From: Ruegeria sp. THAF57
GTDB lineage: Bacteria > Pseudomonadota > Alphaproteobacteria > Rhodobacterales > Rhodobacteraceae
Direction of reading: 5' to 3'
DNA length: 64,000 nt
Assembly (NCBI RefSeq): GCF_903914075.1
Contig: NZ_CAIWNQ010000008.1
Coordinates: 1 to 64,000, forward strand
A program made the position numbers and the translations under genes. Below are positions 1 to 8,602 of this stretch, in pieces. Under the pieces are notes generated by a model. It made no database searches. It was not told where the DNA came from and worked only from the letters and a program-made list of their open reading frames with translations. Position 1 is the stretch's first letter, and the number at the start of each line of letters is the position of its first letter.

Positions 1-265
1 TCTCAACTGTCTCTCCAGCCCGTCCGACCGTCTCTCCGATCCGTCAGCACAACCTCAGCTGCGCCGGTGAAGGGGGTTCTAAGGTTTACCCCACAAAGCC
101 GCAAGTGGAAAATTCAGAAAAATTCGAAAAAACTCAGGATTTATAATTTATTGTTTAATTACAGATTATTGTACAAAACTCACCTGACAAAACGAACACC
201 CCAGGCCACCGTTTTCATGTGCGACTCAGGTTTTGCACAAGCTTACCCACAGACTCAGTCAGCGA
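1..265. other. AT-rich intergenic left edge
   Basis: No convincing gene is visible here. Positions 100-190 are strikingly AT-rich compared with the GC-rich surroundings. The single frame that stays open across it reads as low-quality sequence with no recognisable motif. One near-consensus DnaA box (TTACCCACA, 243-251) is present, but there is no cluster. It lies beyond the 3' end of msrQ, so it may hold the promoter of a gene to the left of the window. Confidence 0.4.
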
Positions 266-880
266 TCAGGCGGAATCGACTTGTCGGAATCGGCTGAACG
301 GGTTCGACAGGGGCAAACGCAGGGCCAGAAGGGCCAGAATCGCACTCAGGTAGATCAGCGGTTCGATCTGGAACCCTTTTGCCAGCATCACGTAATGCAA
401 CCCCCCCAAAATCGCAGCCGGATAGACCAGGCGCTGCAGGACGCGCCAACGTGAACCCAAACGGCGTACCGACAGATCGTTGGAAGACAGGGCCAAGGGC
501 AACAGCAACAAGAACCCGGCCATGCCCACCGTAATATATGGACGTTTGAGGATGTCCGCCCAAATCTGACTCGGCAGCTGCACATCCAGAACAAGCCACA
601 CCAGCAGGTGCAGGCTGACATAGGTAAATGTCAGCACACCCAGTGCACGTCGAAACTTAAACAGATTGAGGCCTGCAAAGCGCCTTAGTGGAGAAACAGC
701 AAGCACTGCGATCAAAAGCTGCAACGCCAACTCTCCGTACCGGTGCTCCAGCGCCTCGATTGGATCAATACCCAGCCCTCCGGTCAGACCCTGATAGAAC
801 AGCCACGGTGCCGGGATCAGGCCCAGCAGGTAGACGGCCCATACAGGCACCCGGCGGAGTATCTGGTTCACGGTCTGCAT
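266..880 (-). CDS. msrQ: MsrQ, haem-binding membrane subunit of the periplasmic methionine sulfoxide reductase
   Basis: This is the 204-residue inner-membrane partner of MsrP (formerly YedZ), in the ferric-reductase-like transmembrane family. It passes electrons from the quinone pool or flavin to the periplasmic molybdoenzyme. About six hydrophobic segments are visible, with histidines inside helices (for example SLHLLVWLV and GGLHYVML) that fit b-haem ligands. The start at 880 (MQTVNQILRR) is preferred over the longer open frame because it lies 4 bp after the msrP stop, as expected for a coupled operon. Family length is about 200 residues, so it looks complete. Confidence 0.93.
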   Translation of the reverse strand: MQTVNQILRRVPVWAVYLLGLIPAPWLFYQGLTGGLGIDPIEALEHRYGELALQLLIAVLAVSPLRRFAGLNLFKFRRALGVLTFTYVSLHLLVWLVLDVQLPSQIWADILKRPYITVGMAGFLLLLPLALSSNDLSVRRLGSRWRVLQRLVYPAAILGGLHYVMLAKGFQIEPLIYLSAILALLALRLPLSNPFSRFRQVDSA

Positions 881-884
881 ACGC

Positions 885-1787
885 TTAGTAGTATTCCGAC
901 AGATCCATGCCGTCGTAAAGACCTGCCACCTCGGCCTCATAGCCGTTGAACATCAGCGTCGGAATACGTTTTGAGAACAGCCCGCCGCCAATGGTGCGCT
1001 CTGACGCCTGAGACCAGCGCGGATGATCTACGTTCGGGTTCACATTGCTATAGAACCCGTATTCGCGCGGATTGGCCATGTTCCAACTGGTCGGCGGCTC
1101 AACATCCGAAAGAGTAATGCGCACGATCGACTTGATGGACTTGAACCCGTATTTCCACGGCACCACCAGACGCAAAGGAGCCCCGTTCTGGTTCGGGATT
1201 GGGCGATCATAAATACCGGTTGCCATGATCGTAAGCGGATGCATCGCCTCATCCAGCCGCAGCCCCTCACGATAGGGCCAGTCGAGAACCGGATATTGGA
1301 CACCGGGCATTTCATCCGGACGGTATGCCGTCTCGAACGCCACGAATTTGGCACCCTCTTGCACACCGGCCATGTTCAACAAATCCGACAGTTCGAATCC
1401 ATTCCATGGAATGACCATTGACCATGCCTCGACACAGCGAAACCGATAGATGCGTTCTTCCACGGTCATCTCGGACATTACATCCTTGAAGTCGTACTCA
1501 CCCGGTCTGTCGACCAGACCGTCGATTTTGATGCTCCAGGGCTCCGTCACCAGGGAATGGGCATATTTGGCCGGATCATCCTTGCGCGTCCCGAACTCAT
1601 AATAATTGTTGTACGAGGTGATTTCTTCCCAAGTGTTCGGCTCCAGCGCTTCCTGCGCGCTGGCTTTATGCGACATCCCGGCCAAACCAACTCCGGCCAG
1701 CCCCGCCATCACCTGGCGACGATTCAAGAAGGCCGCCCGCGGGGTGATATCTGCCCGCGTCAATGTGTTGGTCCAGCGATGCGCCAT
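885..1787 (-). CDS. msrP: MsrP, periplasmic protein-methionine-sulfoxide reductase (molybdopterin subunit)
   Basis: This 300-residue enzyme of the sulfite-oxidase fold reduces methionine sulfoxide in periplasmic proteins damaged by oxidants such as hypochlorite. The N-terminus carries a twin-arginine-type signal: NRRQVMAG followed by a hydrophobic, alanine-rich stretch ending near residue 45 (KASAQ). YRFRCVEAWSMVIPW supplies the conserved cysteine that ligates molybdenum, and the C-terminal half contains the WKYGFKSIKSI stretch typical of the family. It is the first gene of the msrPQ operon, with msrQ 4 bp downstream. Export by Tat in a folded, cofactor-loaded state is expected. Confidence 0.95.
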   Translation of the reverse strand: MAHRWTNTLTRADITPRAAFLNRRQVMAGLAGVGLAGMSHKASAQEALEPNTWEEITSYNNYYEFGTRKDDPAKYAHSLVTEPWSIKIDGLVDRPGEYDFKDVMSEMTVEERIYRFRCVEAWSMVIPWNGFELSDLLNMAGVQEGAKFVAFETAYRPDEMPGVQYPVLDWPYREGLRLDEAMHPLTIMATGIYDRPIPNQNGAPLRLVVPWKYGFKSIKSIVRITLSDVEPPTSWNMANPREYGFYSNVNPNVDHPRWSQASERTIGGGLFSKRIPTLMFNGYEAEVAGLYDGMDLSEYY

Positions 1788-2170
1788 TTATGTCTCCGTC
1801 ATTGGCCAGTGTTAAGGAACAGGTAGGTCGGTCTTATCACAGGACCAAGGCAACATGCGTCACGATTGGGAGAAGTGACTGTAACGAAAACGGCCGCCGA
1901 CCGAGGGCTTGGCCATGATCCAATAGCGGATCACGCCCGACAACCTGCAAATTTCGGGTCTAGTGACGCATACAGGCCATTCCGCTTTGTTTTTTTCGCT
2001 TTGTTTACATAGGGGACCTAGCGTCATGCTTGATATTGACGCCATACAGCGCACAGTTCCTGCGCTTACGTTTTTCTAGGCGCGAAGGGACGGAGTTTAC
2101 GACCAATGGACATCGGTCGCTGAGGTCGCGCTTTGAATGAAACGGCAAATTTGATCGGAAAGGACGAATT
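1788..2170. other. Intergenic region between divergent msrP and a small lipoprotein gene
   Basis: About 380 bp with no credible gene. It must hold the promoter of msrPQ on the minus strand and of the lipoprotein gene on the plus strand. A T-rich stretch near 1987-2005 stands out, but no promoter pair could be assigned with confidence. Confidence 0.4.
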
Positions 2171-2362
2171 ATGAAAACGAAACTGGTTGCGGGCCTGTCG
2201 CTGGTTCTGTTTATCGCTGCATGCGCAGAGAAAGAAACCTACCCCATCTCCGGGTGCGACTCGAATGAAACCTTCCCCGTGACCTGCGAGGAAATCGGAG
2301 AAGACACGAACCTGGATGAAAACAACGCACAGGACCTGAACGCATTGCCGACCGGCGCCTGA
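2171..2362 (+). CDS. Small acidic lipoprotein, unknown function
   Basis: This 63-residue protein has an n-region MKTK, a hydrophobic core and a lipobox ending FIAAC, so cleavage before Cys18 and lipidation are predicted. The mature part is about 45 residues, acidic, and contains two further cysteines (SGCDS and VTCEE) that could form a disulfide. The start is preceded by an AG-rich ribosome site (GGAAAGGAC) and the gene is followed by a strong terminator, which supports a real monocistronic gene despite its size. No family was recognised. Confidence 0.7.
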   Translation: MKTKLVAGLSLVLFIAACAEKETYPISGCDSNETFPVTCEEIGEDTNLDENNAQDLNALPTGA

Positions 2363-2411
2363 CGGCACCTGATCCAAAACACGGGGCTGTACCAGCCCCA
2401 ACCGGCCCTGG

Positions 2412-2440
2412 AAAAACCCGCCTTCTCTGGCGGGTTTTTT
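2412..2440 (+). terminator. Rho-independent terminator after the small lipoprotein gene
   Basis: Perfect stem AACCCGCC / GGCGGGTT around the short loop TTCTCT, followed by a run of T. It lies 50 bp after the stop of the lipoprotein gene. Confidence 0.85.
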
Positions 2441-2504
2441 GTTGGGGCTGCGCATTCCGACAAGCAGATACATTGGGTCGCCGTGGGGACACGTTCACAC
2501 CAAA

Positions 2505-2842
2505 AGGCTATGCAGGTTGATTTTCAAAGCGGCGGTTGCGTCTGGGGTGGCTGCAACAGCCGCCAGCGCGTCGACACCTATGACTATGGCCGCGGGTCAT
2601 AGCAAGATCCAAGACATGACCCATACCATACGCCCCAACTTTCCCACCTAGTGGGCGAACCCGGCTACGCCCCAGAGCCGATGTTCAAGTTTTCTGAACA
2701 CGGTTTCAACCTGCAACGCCTGTCGGTGAACGAACATACGGGTACTCATATTGATGCGCCGTTGCGTTTTTCGGCTGACGGGGCTTCCGTCGACGAAATT
2801 TCGTTATCGGATCTGATCGCACCACTGTGCGCCGAAACATAG
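2505..2842 (+). pseudogene. Broken cyclase-family (KynB-like metal-dependent hydrolase) gene
   Basis: Two adjacent reading frames together give the N-terminal third of a secreted cyclase-family protein. The first frame has an alanine-rich leader and then GHSKIQDMTHTIRPNFPT. The second frame, joined at about 2650, has GEPGYAPEP and the family metal motif HTGTHIDAPLRF (normally HxGTHxDxPxHF). A one-base loss at ACCTAGTGGG (2647-2655) explains the frame change, since ACC TAC GTG GGC would read through. The gene stops at 2842 with no C-terminal two-thirds, and the last histidine of the motif is Arg. Intact homologues are about 250-300 residues, so this is a degraded remnant. Confidence 0.75.
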
Positions 2843-2966
2843 AGGGGGGGGTGCGGGCCTGCGCGGATATTCGCGATGATCTGAAGAAGTCGGGATGGAA
2901 CCAACCTATTCCTGCGTGTCCCACCCCATCTGAAAAGTGAACTTGTGCATTTTGATCCGGGCAACA

Positions 2967-2997
2967 AAAAAGACCCTCCGATCGGGAGGGTCTTTCT
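2967..2997 (-). terminator. clpB terminator
   Basis: Inverted repeat AGACCCTCCGATC / GATCGGGAGGGTCT flanked by A and T runs, 12 bp past the clpB stop. On the minus strand it is followed by TCTTTTTTGTTG. The near-symmetric flanks mean it could also stop transcription arriving from the pseudogene side. Confidence 0.85.
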
Positions 2998-3008
2998 TGT
3001 TCTTTAGG

Positions 3009-5627
3009 TCAGTGAACCACGGCGTCATCTGGTCTGGGTCGTTCAGACGTTCCCAGCCGATCCCCAATGATCAGCCCATCCGATCCGGCGGTCACGGGGA
3101 CAGTCTCACCATCCTTGATCTCTCCGGCTAACAAAGCCTCGGCCAGCGGGTTCTGCAGCGCTCGCTGAATCACGCGTTTCAACGGACGTGCGCCGAAAAC
3201 CGGATCATAGCCTTCGTTCGCCAGCCATTCCTTGGCCCCGTCGTCCAGCGCCAGTTCGATCTTGCGGGCGGCCAGACGTTTTTGCAGACGTGCCATCTGG
3301 ATATCAACGATGCCATCCATATCTGCCCGCTTGAGCCGGTCAAAGATGATGGTCTCGTCCAGACGATTCAGGAACTCGGGCCTGAAATGTGCCCGGACTG
3401 CATCCATCACATCGCGTCGTGCCTGCGCACTGTCGGCACCTTCCGGCAGTTGGCTGAGCGCCTGAGACCCGAGGTTCGACGTCAGAATGATCAGCGTCTG
3501 CTTGAAATCCACGGCACGGCCCTGACCATCGGTCAGAACACCATCGTCCAGAACCTGCAACAGCACGTTGAACACATCCGGGTGCGCCTTTTCGACCTCA
3601 TCGAACAGCACGACCTGATAGGGCCTGCGCCGCACGGCCTCGGTCAGCACACCGCCTTCGTCATAGCCGACATAGCCCGGAGGGGCCCCGATCAGACGGG
3701 CGACCGCGTGTTTCTCCATGAACTCCGACATATCGATGCGCACCATCGCGTTGTCGTCGTCAAAGAGGAAGTTGGCCACAGCCTTGGTCAGCTCGGTCTT
3801 ACCCACGCCGGTCGGCCCGAGGAACAGGAACGAGCCCAGCGGGCGGTTCTCATCGTTCAGGCCCGCGCGCGCACGGCGCACGGCGTTGGCAACGGCGGTC
3901 ACGGCGGCATCCTGACCGATCACGCGAGAATGCAGATCGTCTTCCATCCGCAGCAGCTTCTCGCGCTCACCCTCCAGCATTTTCGAGGTCGGGATTCCGG
4001 TCCAGCGCTCGACAACACTGGCGATCTGTTCCGGACGCACGGTTTCCTCAGCCATCATGGCGTTGCTTTCGGCGTTTTCGGCCTCGGTCAGCGTTTTCTC
4101 AAGCTCGGGGATGACGCCGTAGGAGAGTTCCCCGGCCTTGGCCAGATTGCCTTCGCGCTTGGCGATCTCCAGATCGGCGCGTGCCTTGTCGAGTTGTTCT
4201 TTCAGATCACGCGCACCGGCCAGCTTGTCGCGTTCGGCTTGCCATTGCGCGGTCATCTCTGCGGATTTCTCCTGCAGATCGGCCAGGTCCTTTTGCAAGG
4301 TTTCCAGACGGTCTTTGGAGGCCGCGTCATCCTCAAGCTTCAACGCCTCTTCCTCGATCTGCATTTGCAGAATCTGACGGTCGAGTTGGTCCAGCTCCTC
4401 GGGTTTGGAGTCTACCTCCATCCGCAAACGCGACGCCGCCTCATCGACAAGGTCGATGGCTTTGTCGGGCAGGAAACGGTCGGTGATATAGCGATGCGAC
4501 AGCGTCGCCGCCGACACCAACGCCGAGTCCGAGATGCGCACACCGTGGTGCAACTCGTACTTCTCCTTGATGCCGCGCAGGATGCTGATCGTGTCCTCGA
4601 CCGTGGGCTCCTGCACCATGACGGGCTGGAACCGGCGTGCAAGGGCCGCGTCTTTTTCAACGTATTTGCGGTATTCATCCAGCGTGGTCGCGCCGATACA
4701 ATGCAACTCACCCCGCGCCAAAGCGGGTTTGATCAGGTTGGCCGCATCCATCGCGCCGTCGGATTTCCCGGCGCCGACCAGCGTATGCATCTCGTCGATG
4801 AACAGGATGATCTCACCCGCGGCTTCGGTGACTTCGGTCAGAACGGCCTTGAGGCGTTCTTCGAACTCACCCCGGTATTTCGCACCAGCAATCAGCGCGC
4901 CCATATCCAGCGCCAGCAGCTTCTTGTCCTTCAGCGATTCCGGCACATCGCCGTTGACGATACGCAGGGCCATGCCCTCGGCAATCGCGGTTTTACCCAC
5001 GCCGGGCTCACCGATCAGAACCGGGTTGTTCTTGGTCCGGCGCGACAGAACCTGCATCGAACGTCGGATTTCCTCATCCCGCCCGATGATCGGGTCGATC
5101 TTGCCCTCAGCCGCAGCCTCGGTCAGGTCGCGCGCGTACTTCTTCAATGCGTCATATCCGTCCTCGGCAGACGCAGTGTCGGCGGTACGGCCCTTACGGA
5201 TGTCGTTGATCGCTTCGTTCAGTTTCTGCGCCGTCACAGCGCCATCTTCCAAGGCATCCTTGGCCTTGGATTTCACCATGCACAACGCCATTAGAATGCG
5301 TTCAACAGGAACAAAGCTGTCCCCTGCCTTGGTGGCAAGCTTTTCGGCCTCAGCCAGAACCTTGGCGGTCTGGCCATCCAGATAGACCTGCCCGGTATCG
5401 CCTTTGACCTTAGGAATGCGTGCCATAGATGCGTCCAGCGCGTTTACAACGCGGCTGGGCGCGCCCCCGGCGCGGGTGATCAGGTTGCTGGCCAGTCCCT
5501 GATCGTCATCCATTAATGCTTTCAGCAAATGTTCGGGCGTCAGGCGCTGATGCTCTTCCCGCATCGCAATGGTCTGCGCCGCTTGCACGAAACCCCGTGC
5601 CCGCTCGGTGAACTTGTTCAAGTCCAT
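3009..5627 (-). CDS. clpB: ClpB, protein-disaggregating AAA+ chaperone
   Basis: This 872-residue hexameric cytoplasmic disaggregase works with DnaK to rescue aggregated proteins after heat stress. Domains in order are the Clp N-domain (about 1-145), the first AAA+ module with Walker [10 protein letters not shown], a coiled-coil middle domain rich in Glu/Lys/Leu (about 400-530), the second AAA+ module with Walker [10 protein letters not shown], and the C-terminal small domain. The start at 5627 ([12 protein letters not shown]) is chosen over a longer frame because AAGGAG lies just upstream and the N-terminus then matches the family. A sigma-32-type promoter lies about 80-100 bp upstream. Length is normal. 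Confidence 0.97.
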   Translation of the reverse strand: MDLNKFTERARGFVQAAQTIAMREEHQRLTPEHLLKALMDDDQGLASNLITRAGGAPSRVVNALDASMARIPKVKGDTGQVYLDGQTAKVLAEAEKLATKAGDSFVPVERILMALCMVKSKAKDALEDGAVTAQKLNEAINDIRKGRTADTASAEDGYDALKKYARDLTEAAAEGKIDPIIGRDEEIRRSMQVLSRRTKNNPVLIGEPGVGKTAIAEGMALRIVNGDVPESLKDKKLLALDMGALIAGAKYRGEFEERLKAVLTEVTEAAGEIILFIDEMHTLVGAGKSDGAMDAANLIKPALARGELHCIGATTLDEYRKYVEKDAALARRFQPVMVQEPTVEDTISILRGIKEKYELHHGVRISDSALVSAATLSHRYITDRFLPDKAIDLVDEAASRLRMEVDSKPEELDQLDRQILQMQIEEEALKLEDDAASKDRLETLQKDLADLQEKSAEMTAQWQAERDKLAGARDLKEQLDKARADLEIAKREGNLAKAGELSYGVIPELEKTLTEAENAESNAMMAEETVRPEQIASVVERWTGIPTSKMLEGEREKLLRMEDDLHSRVIGQDAAVTAVANAVRRARAGLNDENRPLGSFLFLGPTGVGKTELTKAVANFLFDDDNAMVRIDMSEFMEKHAVARLIGAPPGYVGYDEGGVLTEAVRRRPYQVVLFDEVEKAHPDVFNVLLQVLDDGVLTDGQGRAVDFKQTLIILTSNLGSQALSQLPEGADSAQARRDVMDAVRAHFRPEFLNRLDETIIFDRLKRADMDGIVDIQMARLQKRLAARKIELALDDGAKEWLANEGYDPVFGARPLKRVIQRALQNPLAEALLAGEIKDGETVPVTAGSDGLIIGDRLGTSERPRPDDAVVH

Positions 5628-5701
5628 AATAATCTCCTTTTCCAAGCGCCCTGTTTTGATGCACCCGCTTGGCGGCATGCGTCGGTCAGAGCCTCACATT
5701 C

Positions 5702-5730
5702 AATCTGGGAAATATCTGCCCCCGTTCAAG
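5702..5730 (-). promoter_or_regulatory. Probable RpoH (sigma-32) promoter of clpB
   Basis: On the minus strand CTTGAA (5730-5725) is followed after 15 bases by CCCAGATT (5709-5702). This resembles the alphaproteobacterial heat-shock promoter CTTG-N15-17-CCCATNT with one off-consensus base in the -10. It is 75 bp upstream of the clpB start, the expected kind of place for a heat-shock gene. Confidence 0.6.
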
Positions 5731-5752
5731 AGGCTGAACACAGATTCAGCCC

Positions 5753-6091
5753 CTATCTGCGCGGTATAGTGTAAACCGTGTACCCTCCGGTCTGGGCCAC
5801 TTTCCGCGCGTTGTACATTGCAACCAACGATTGGGCTGCGTCGCTACCCGTCGGGCAAGACACAAGATCAGCCGCATCATCCAGGAAGTCGATGGTAAAG
5901 GCCGTTTCCCCGGTCAACTGACAATCGTCGTCGGTCGAGCGATAGCCCCCAACCAAACGTAGGTTATCGTTGGTCGGGGTCTTGATCACCATGTCAGCCG
6001 CCTCCTCCTCCAGTGGCATGTCCTGACACGCTGCCAATGCCAGGGCTGAACCCAGCATGATTAGTCGTTGTATTTTTTGTTTCATTCTCAA
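5753..6091 (-). CDS. Lipoprotein, unknown function
   Basis: This 112-residue protein has a lipoprotein signal (basic start, hydrophobic core, lipobox ALAAC at about residue 22). The mature domain contains DDCQLTGE and DLVSCPTGSDAA, giving two conserved-looking cysteines, and it ends with YTVYTIPRR. It resembles small uncharacterised Rhodobacteraceae lipoproteins, but no domain was recognised. Translation may begin at 6091 or at the second Met (6085). It stands alone between clpB and pyrF, and a GGCTGAA/TTCAGCC hairpin (5733-5750) follows the stop. Confidence 0.75.
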   Translation of the reverse strand: MRMKQKIQRLIMLGSALALAACQDMPLEEEAADMVIKTPTNDNLRLVGGYRSTDDDCQLTGETAFTIDFLDDAADLVSCPTGSDAAQSLVAMYNARKVAQTGGYTVYTIPRR

Positions 6092-6226
6092 ATCCGCTCC
6101 TGCAATTCAGGGGCATGATATCACATTAAGCACTCTATGCCGTGATCTGAGTCACTCCTCTATCCTGCATGGACAGAAGCCACCAAACCCGGTAGGACGC
6201 CGACGTTTGCCAAAAAGGAGCGCCCC

Positions 6227-6916
6227 ATGTCCGATGACCGCCTGATCGTTGCCCTCGATGTCCCGAATGCGCTGCAGGGTCTGGCCATGGCCGAACGCCT
6301 TGGTGACTCGGTATCTTTCTACAAAATCGGTCTGGGTATGCTAACCGGTGGCGGGCTGGCGCTGGCCAATGAGCTGAAGCAGGATCATGGCAAACGCATC
6401 TTTCTGGACATGAAACTGTTCGATATCGGCAATACCGTCGAAAATGCCGTTCGGGGTCTGGCGCAGTTCGATCTGGACTTTCTGACGGTGCATGGAGATC
6501 CCCATGTAGTGCGCGCCGCAAAAGAAGGCGCTGCGGGCAAGGACCTGAAGATCCTTGCTGTCACGATCCTTACTTCGCTGAACCGCGACGATCTGGATGC
6601 GAGCCTGCTGAAAGACGGCGACGTGCAGGACCTGGTGGTTGAACGTGCCGCGCGCGCGCTTGAGGCCGGGGCGGACGGCGTCATCGCAAGCCCGCAAGAG
6701 GCTGCTTTGATCCGCGCCCTGCCCGAATCCGAGGGACGGTTGATCGTAACACCCGGTGTCCGCCCCGCTGGGGCCGAGCTTGGCGACCAAAAGCGTGTGG
6801 CCACCCCCGCAAACGCCATCGCTGACGGGGCAGATCACGTCGTGGTTGGCCGCCCGATCTATCGCGCCGACGATCCTAAAACCGCCGTTGACGCGATTCT
6901 GAACGAGCTTTCATAG
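6227..6916 (+). CDS. pyrF: Orotidine 5'-phosphate decarboxylase
   Basis: This 229-residue TIM-barrel enzyme makes the last step of de novo UMP synthesis, decarboxylating OMP in the cytoplasm. Seen motifs: VALDVP near the N-terminus, FLDMKLFDIGNTV (catalytic Asp-Lys-Asp region), VTILTSL, VTPGVRP and the phosphate-binding VVGRPIYRA at the C-terminus. AAAAGGAG lies 7-8 bases before the ATG. Length is usual for the family. It appears monocistronic, with 430 bp of non-coding sequence downstream. Confidence 0.96.
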   Translation: MSDDRLIVALDVPNALQGLAMAERLGDSVSFYKIGLGMLTGGGLALANELKQDHGKRIFLDMKLFDIGNTVENAVRGLAQFDLDFLTVHGDPHVVRAAKEGAAGKDLKILAVTILTSLNRDDLDASLLKDGDVQDLVVERAARALEAGADGVIASPQEAALIRALPESEGRLIVTPGVRPAGAELGDQKRVATPANAIADGADHVVVGRPIYRADDPKTAVDAILNELS

Positions 6917-7346
6917 CCTCAGGAAGCCAAGTCCAACCGGGGCTGACTAAAAAATTGGCACGTTAATTTCTTTGGAGCCACGGCCACGGACCGCGTGAAC
7001 CACCCGGAAAATCGCACAAAAACGGCTAACAACAACTTGACCTTACGTCACTTTTCCCGCGCTCCGCGCCAAATCGTCCCTGTGCCCCAAAACACACATG
7101 AAAAATACGAGAATTCGTTATGTGATCTAGGTTCTATCGAAACGCGGGTTTTTGCGCGATTCTAGACTTGTGATACTCCCCGCGGACCGTATCTTCCTGA
7201 GGTCCGTTACCTCCCCCCGCCCACTTGCGGGGGGTCTTCTTTCGAAAACAATTTTCACGATTTTCACCTGTCCGCGCTTTGCCCGACGAGACAGAGTGCT
7301 ATAAGTGTCCCTCCGATTTGCACTGACGTTTAGGGGAAAGTGCCCG
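6917..7346. other. Intergenic region between pyrF and dinB
   Basis: About 430 bp with no credible protein gene. It contains an isolated hairpin plus terminator (about 7178-7245), far from the pyrF stop, described separately as a possible small RNA. The dinB ribosome site (TAGGGGAAAG) is at its right end. Confidence 0.5.
7130..7245 (+). ncRNA. Possible small RNA with intrinsic terminator
   Basis: Two hairpins lie in a gene-free stretch: CGGACC / GGTCCG (7184-7207), with a pyrimidine-rich loop CTTCCT, and then CCCCCCGC / GCGGGGGG (7213-7236) followed by a T/C-rich tail. A strong terminator about 300 bp past pyrF and 100 bp before dinB has no obvious protein-gene customer, which suggests a short independent transcript. 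The 5' end is a guess, and no known RNA family was recognised. Confidence 0.35.
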
Positions 7347-8600
7347 ATGCCCGGCTTTTGCCGAGATTGCCTGTCCATATCCTCGGATGCTCACCGATGC
7401 GGTGCCTGTGGTAGCCCCCGGATCAAATCGCATCCAGAGCTGTTCGACCTGTCGATTGCGCATATGGATTGTGATGCTTTCTATGCCTCGGTCGAAAAAC
7501 GGGACAACCCGGAACTTGCGGATAAGCCGGTGATCATCGGCGGGGGCAAACGCGGTGTTGTGTCAACCGCCTGCTATGTTGCCCGCATCCGTGGGGTGCG
7601 GTCTGCGATGCCGATGTTCAAGGCGCTGCAACTCTGCCCGGATGCCGTCGTGATAAAGCCCCGCATGTCAGTTTACGCCGAGGTTTCGCGCAAGATACGC
7701 GCCATGATGGATGAGCTCACCCCGGTGATCGAACCCTTGTCCTTGGACGAGGCGTTCATGGACCTGTCTGGCACGGAACGCCTGCACGGTGCGCCGCCTG
7801 CTGTAATGTTGGCAGGCCTCGTAAAGCGTATGAAGGATGAACTGGGCGTCACAGGTTCGATCGGGCTGTCGCATAACAAGTTCCTGGCAAAGGTTGCCTC
7901 GGATCTGGACAAACCACGCGGGTTCTCTGTGATCGGACAGGCGGAAACGGCGACCTTTCTGTACGACAAGCCCGTCCGCCTGATCTGGGGCATCGGCCCC
8001 GCCGCGCAAGAGTCGCTGGATCGCGCCGGTATCCGCGCATTCTCGGACTTGTTGCGCTGGGACCAAGAGGCGCTGACCGCGCGCTTTGGGTCAATGGGTT
8101 ATCGGCTTTGGCACCTGGCGCGCGGGCAGGACAAACGCCGTGTTTCCGCGCATGAACCGATGAAGTCCATCAGCAACGAAACAACGTTTTTTGAAGATAC
8201 GGCCAATTTGGACATTCTGGATGGCCACCTGTGGCGCATGGCGGAAAAGGTGGCTGACCGGGCCAAAGCCAAAGGGCTGGCGGGGCGCGTCGTGACCCTG
8301 AAGCTGAAAAAAGCCGACCACAAAGTACTAACCCGGCGCGTGTCGCTCCGGGACGCAACTCAGATCGCGGATCGTATTTACCGCACCGCGCGTGGGCTGT
8401 TCGATCAGGTGGGCGATCAAGGTCCGTATCGCTTGTTGGGATGTGGCATTTCCGATCTCTGCTCTGAAGATCAGGCTGATATCTCGGGCGACTTGTTGGA
8501 TCCGGGCGCATCCCAGCGATCGCAGGCCGAACGCGCCACGGACGAAATCCGGCGTCGCTTCGGAACCGACGCCATCGTCAAGGGTCGCGCCTTGCGGTGA
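7347..8600 (+). CDS. dinB: DNA polymerase IV (Y family) with N-terminal zinc ribbon
   Basis: This 417-residue translesion polymerase has catalytic acidic motifs AHMDCDAFYASVE and LSLDEAFMDL. A helix-hairpin-helix region (LIWGIGPAAQESL) and the little-finger domain follow. The N-terminus carries a CxxC...CxxC cluster (FCRDCLS and RCGACGS), an extension typical of one alphaproteobacterial DinB class. The start at 7347 is chosen because GGGGAAAG lies 7-8 bases upstream and the frame upstream lacks family character. It converges with the next gene, leaving 2 bp between the stops. Confidence 0.92.
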   Translation: MPGFCRDCLSISSDAHRCGACGSPRIKSHPELFDLSIAHMDCDAFYASVEKRDNPELADKPVIIGGGKRGVVSTACYVARIRGVRSAMPMFKALQLCPDAVVIKPRMSVYAEVSRKIRAMMDELTPVIEPLSLDEAFMDLSGTERLHGAPPAVMLAGLVKRMKDELGVTGSIGLSHNKFLAKVASDLDKPRGFSVIGQAETATFLYDKPVRLIWGIGPAAQESLDRAGIRAFSDLLRWDQEALTARFGSMGYRLWHLARGQDKRRVSAHEPMKSISNETTFFEDTANLDILDGHLWRMAEKVADRAKAKGLAGRVVTLKLKKADHKVLTRRVSLRDATQIADRIYRTARGLFDQVGDQGPYRLLGCGISDLCSEDQADISGDLLDPGASQRSQAERATDEIRRRFGTDAIVKGRALR

Positions 8601-8602
8601 CG

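Noticed and set aside
243-251. DnaA-box-like TTACCCACA near an AT-rich stretch, as a possible oriC
   Set aside because: There is a single near-match with no cluster of boxes, so it is not enough to call an origin.
67-297. A 76-codon frame at the left edge
   Set aside because: It runs through an AT-rich non-coding stretch with no ribosome site or recognisable domain and overlaps the msrQ end.
3282-5294. A 670-codon frame on the plus strand opposite clpB
   Set aside because: It is the antisense shadow of a highly conserved GC-rich gene. It has no ribosome site and its translation has no family character.
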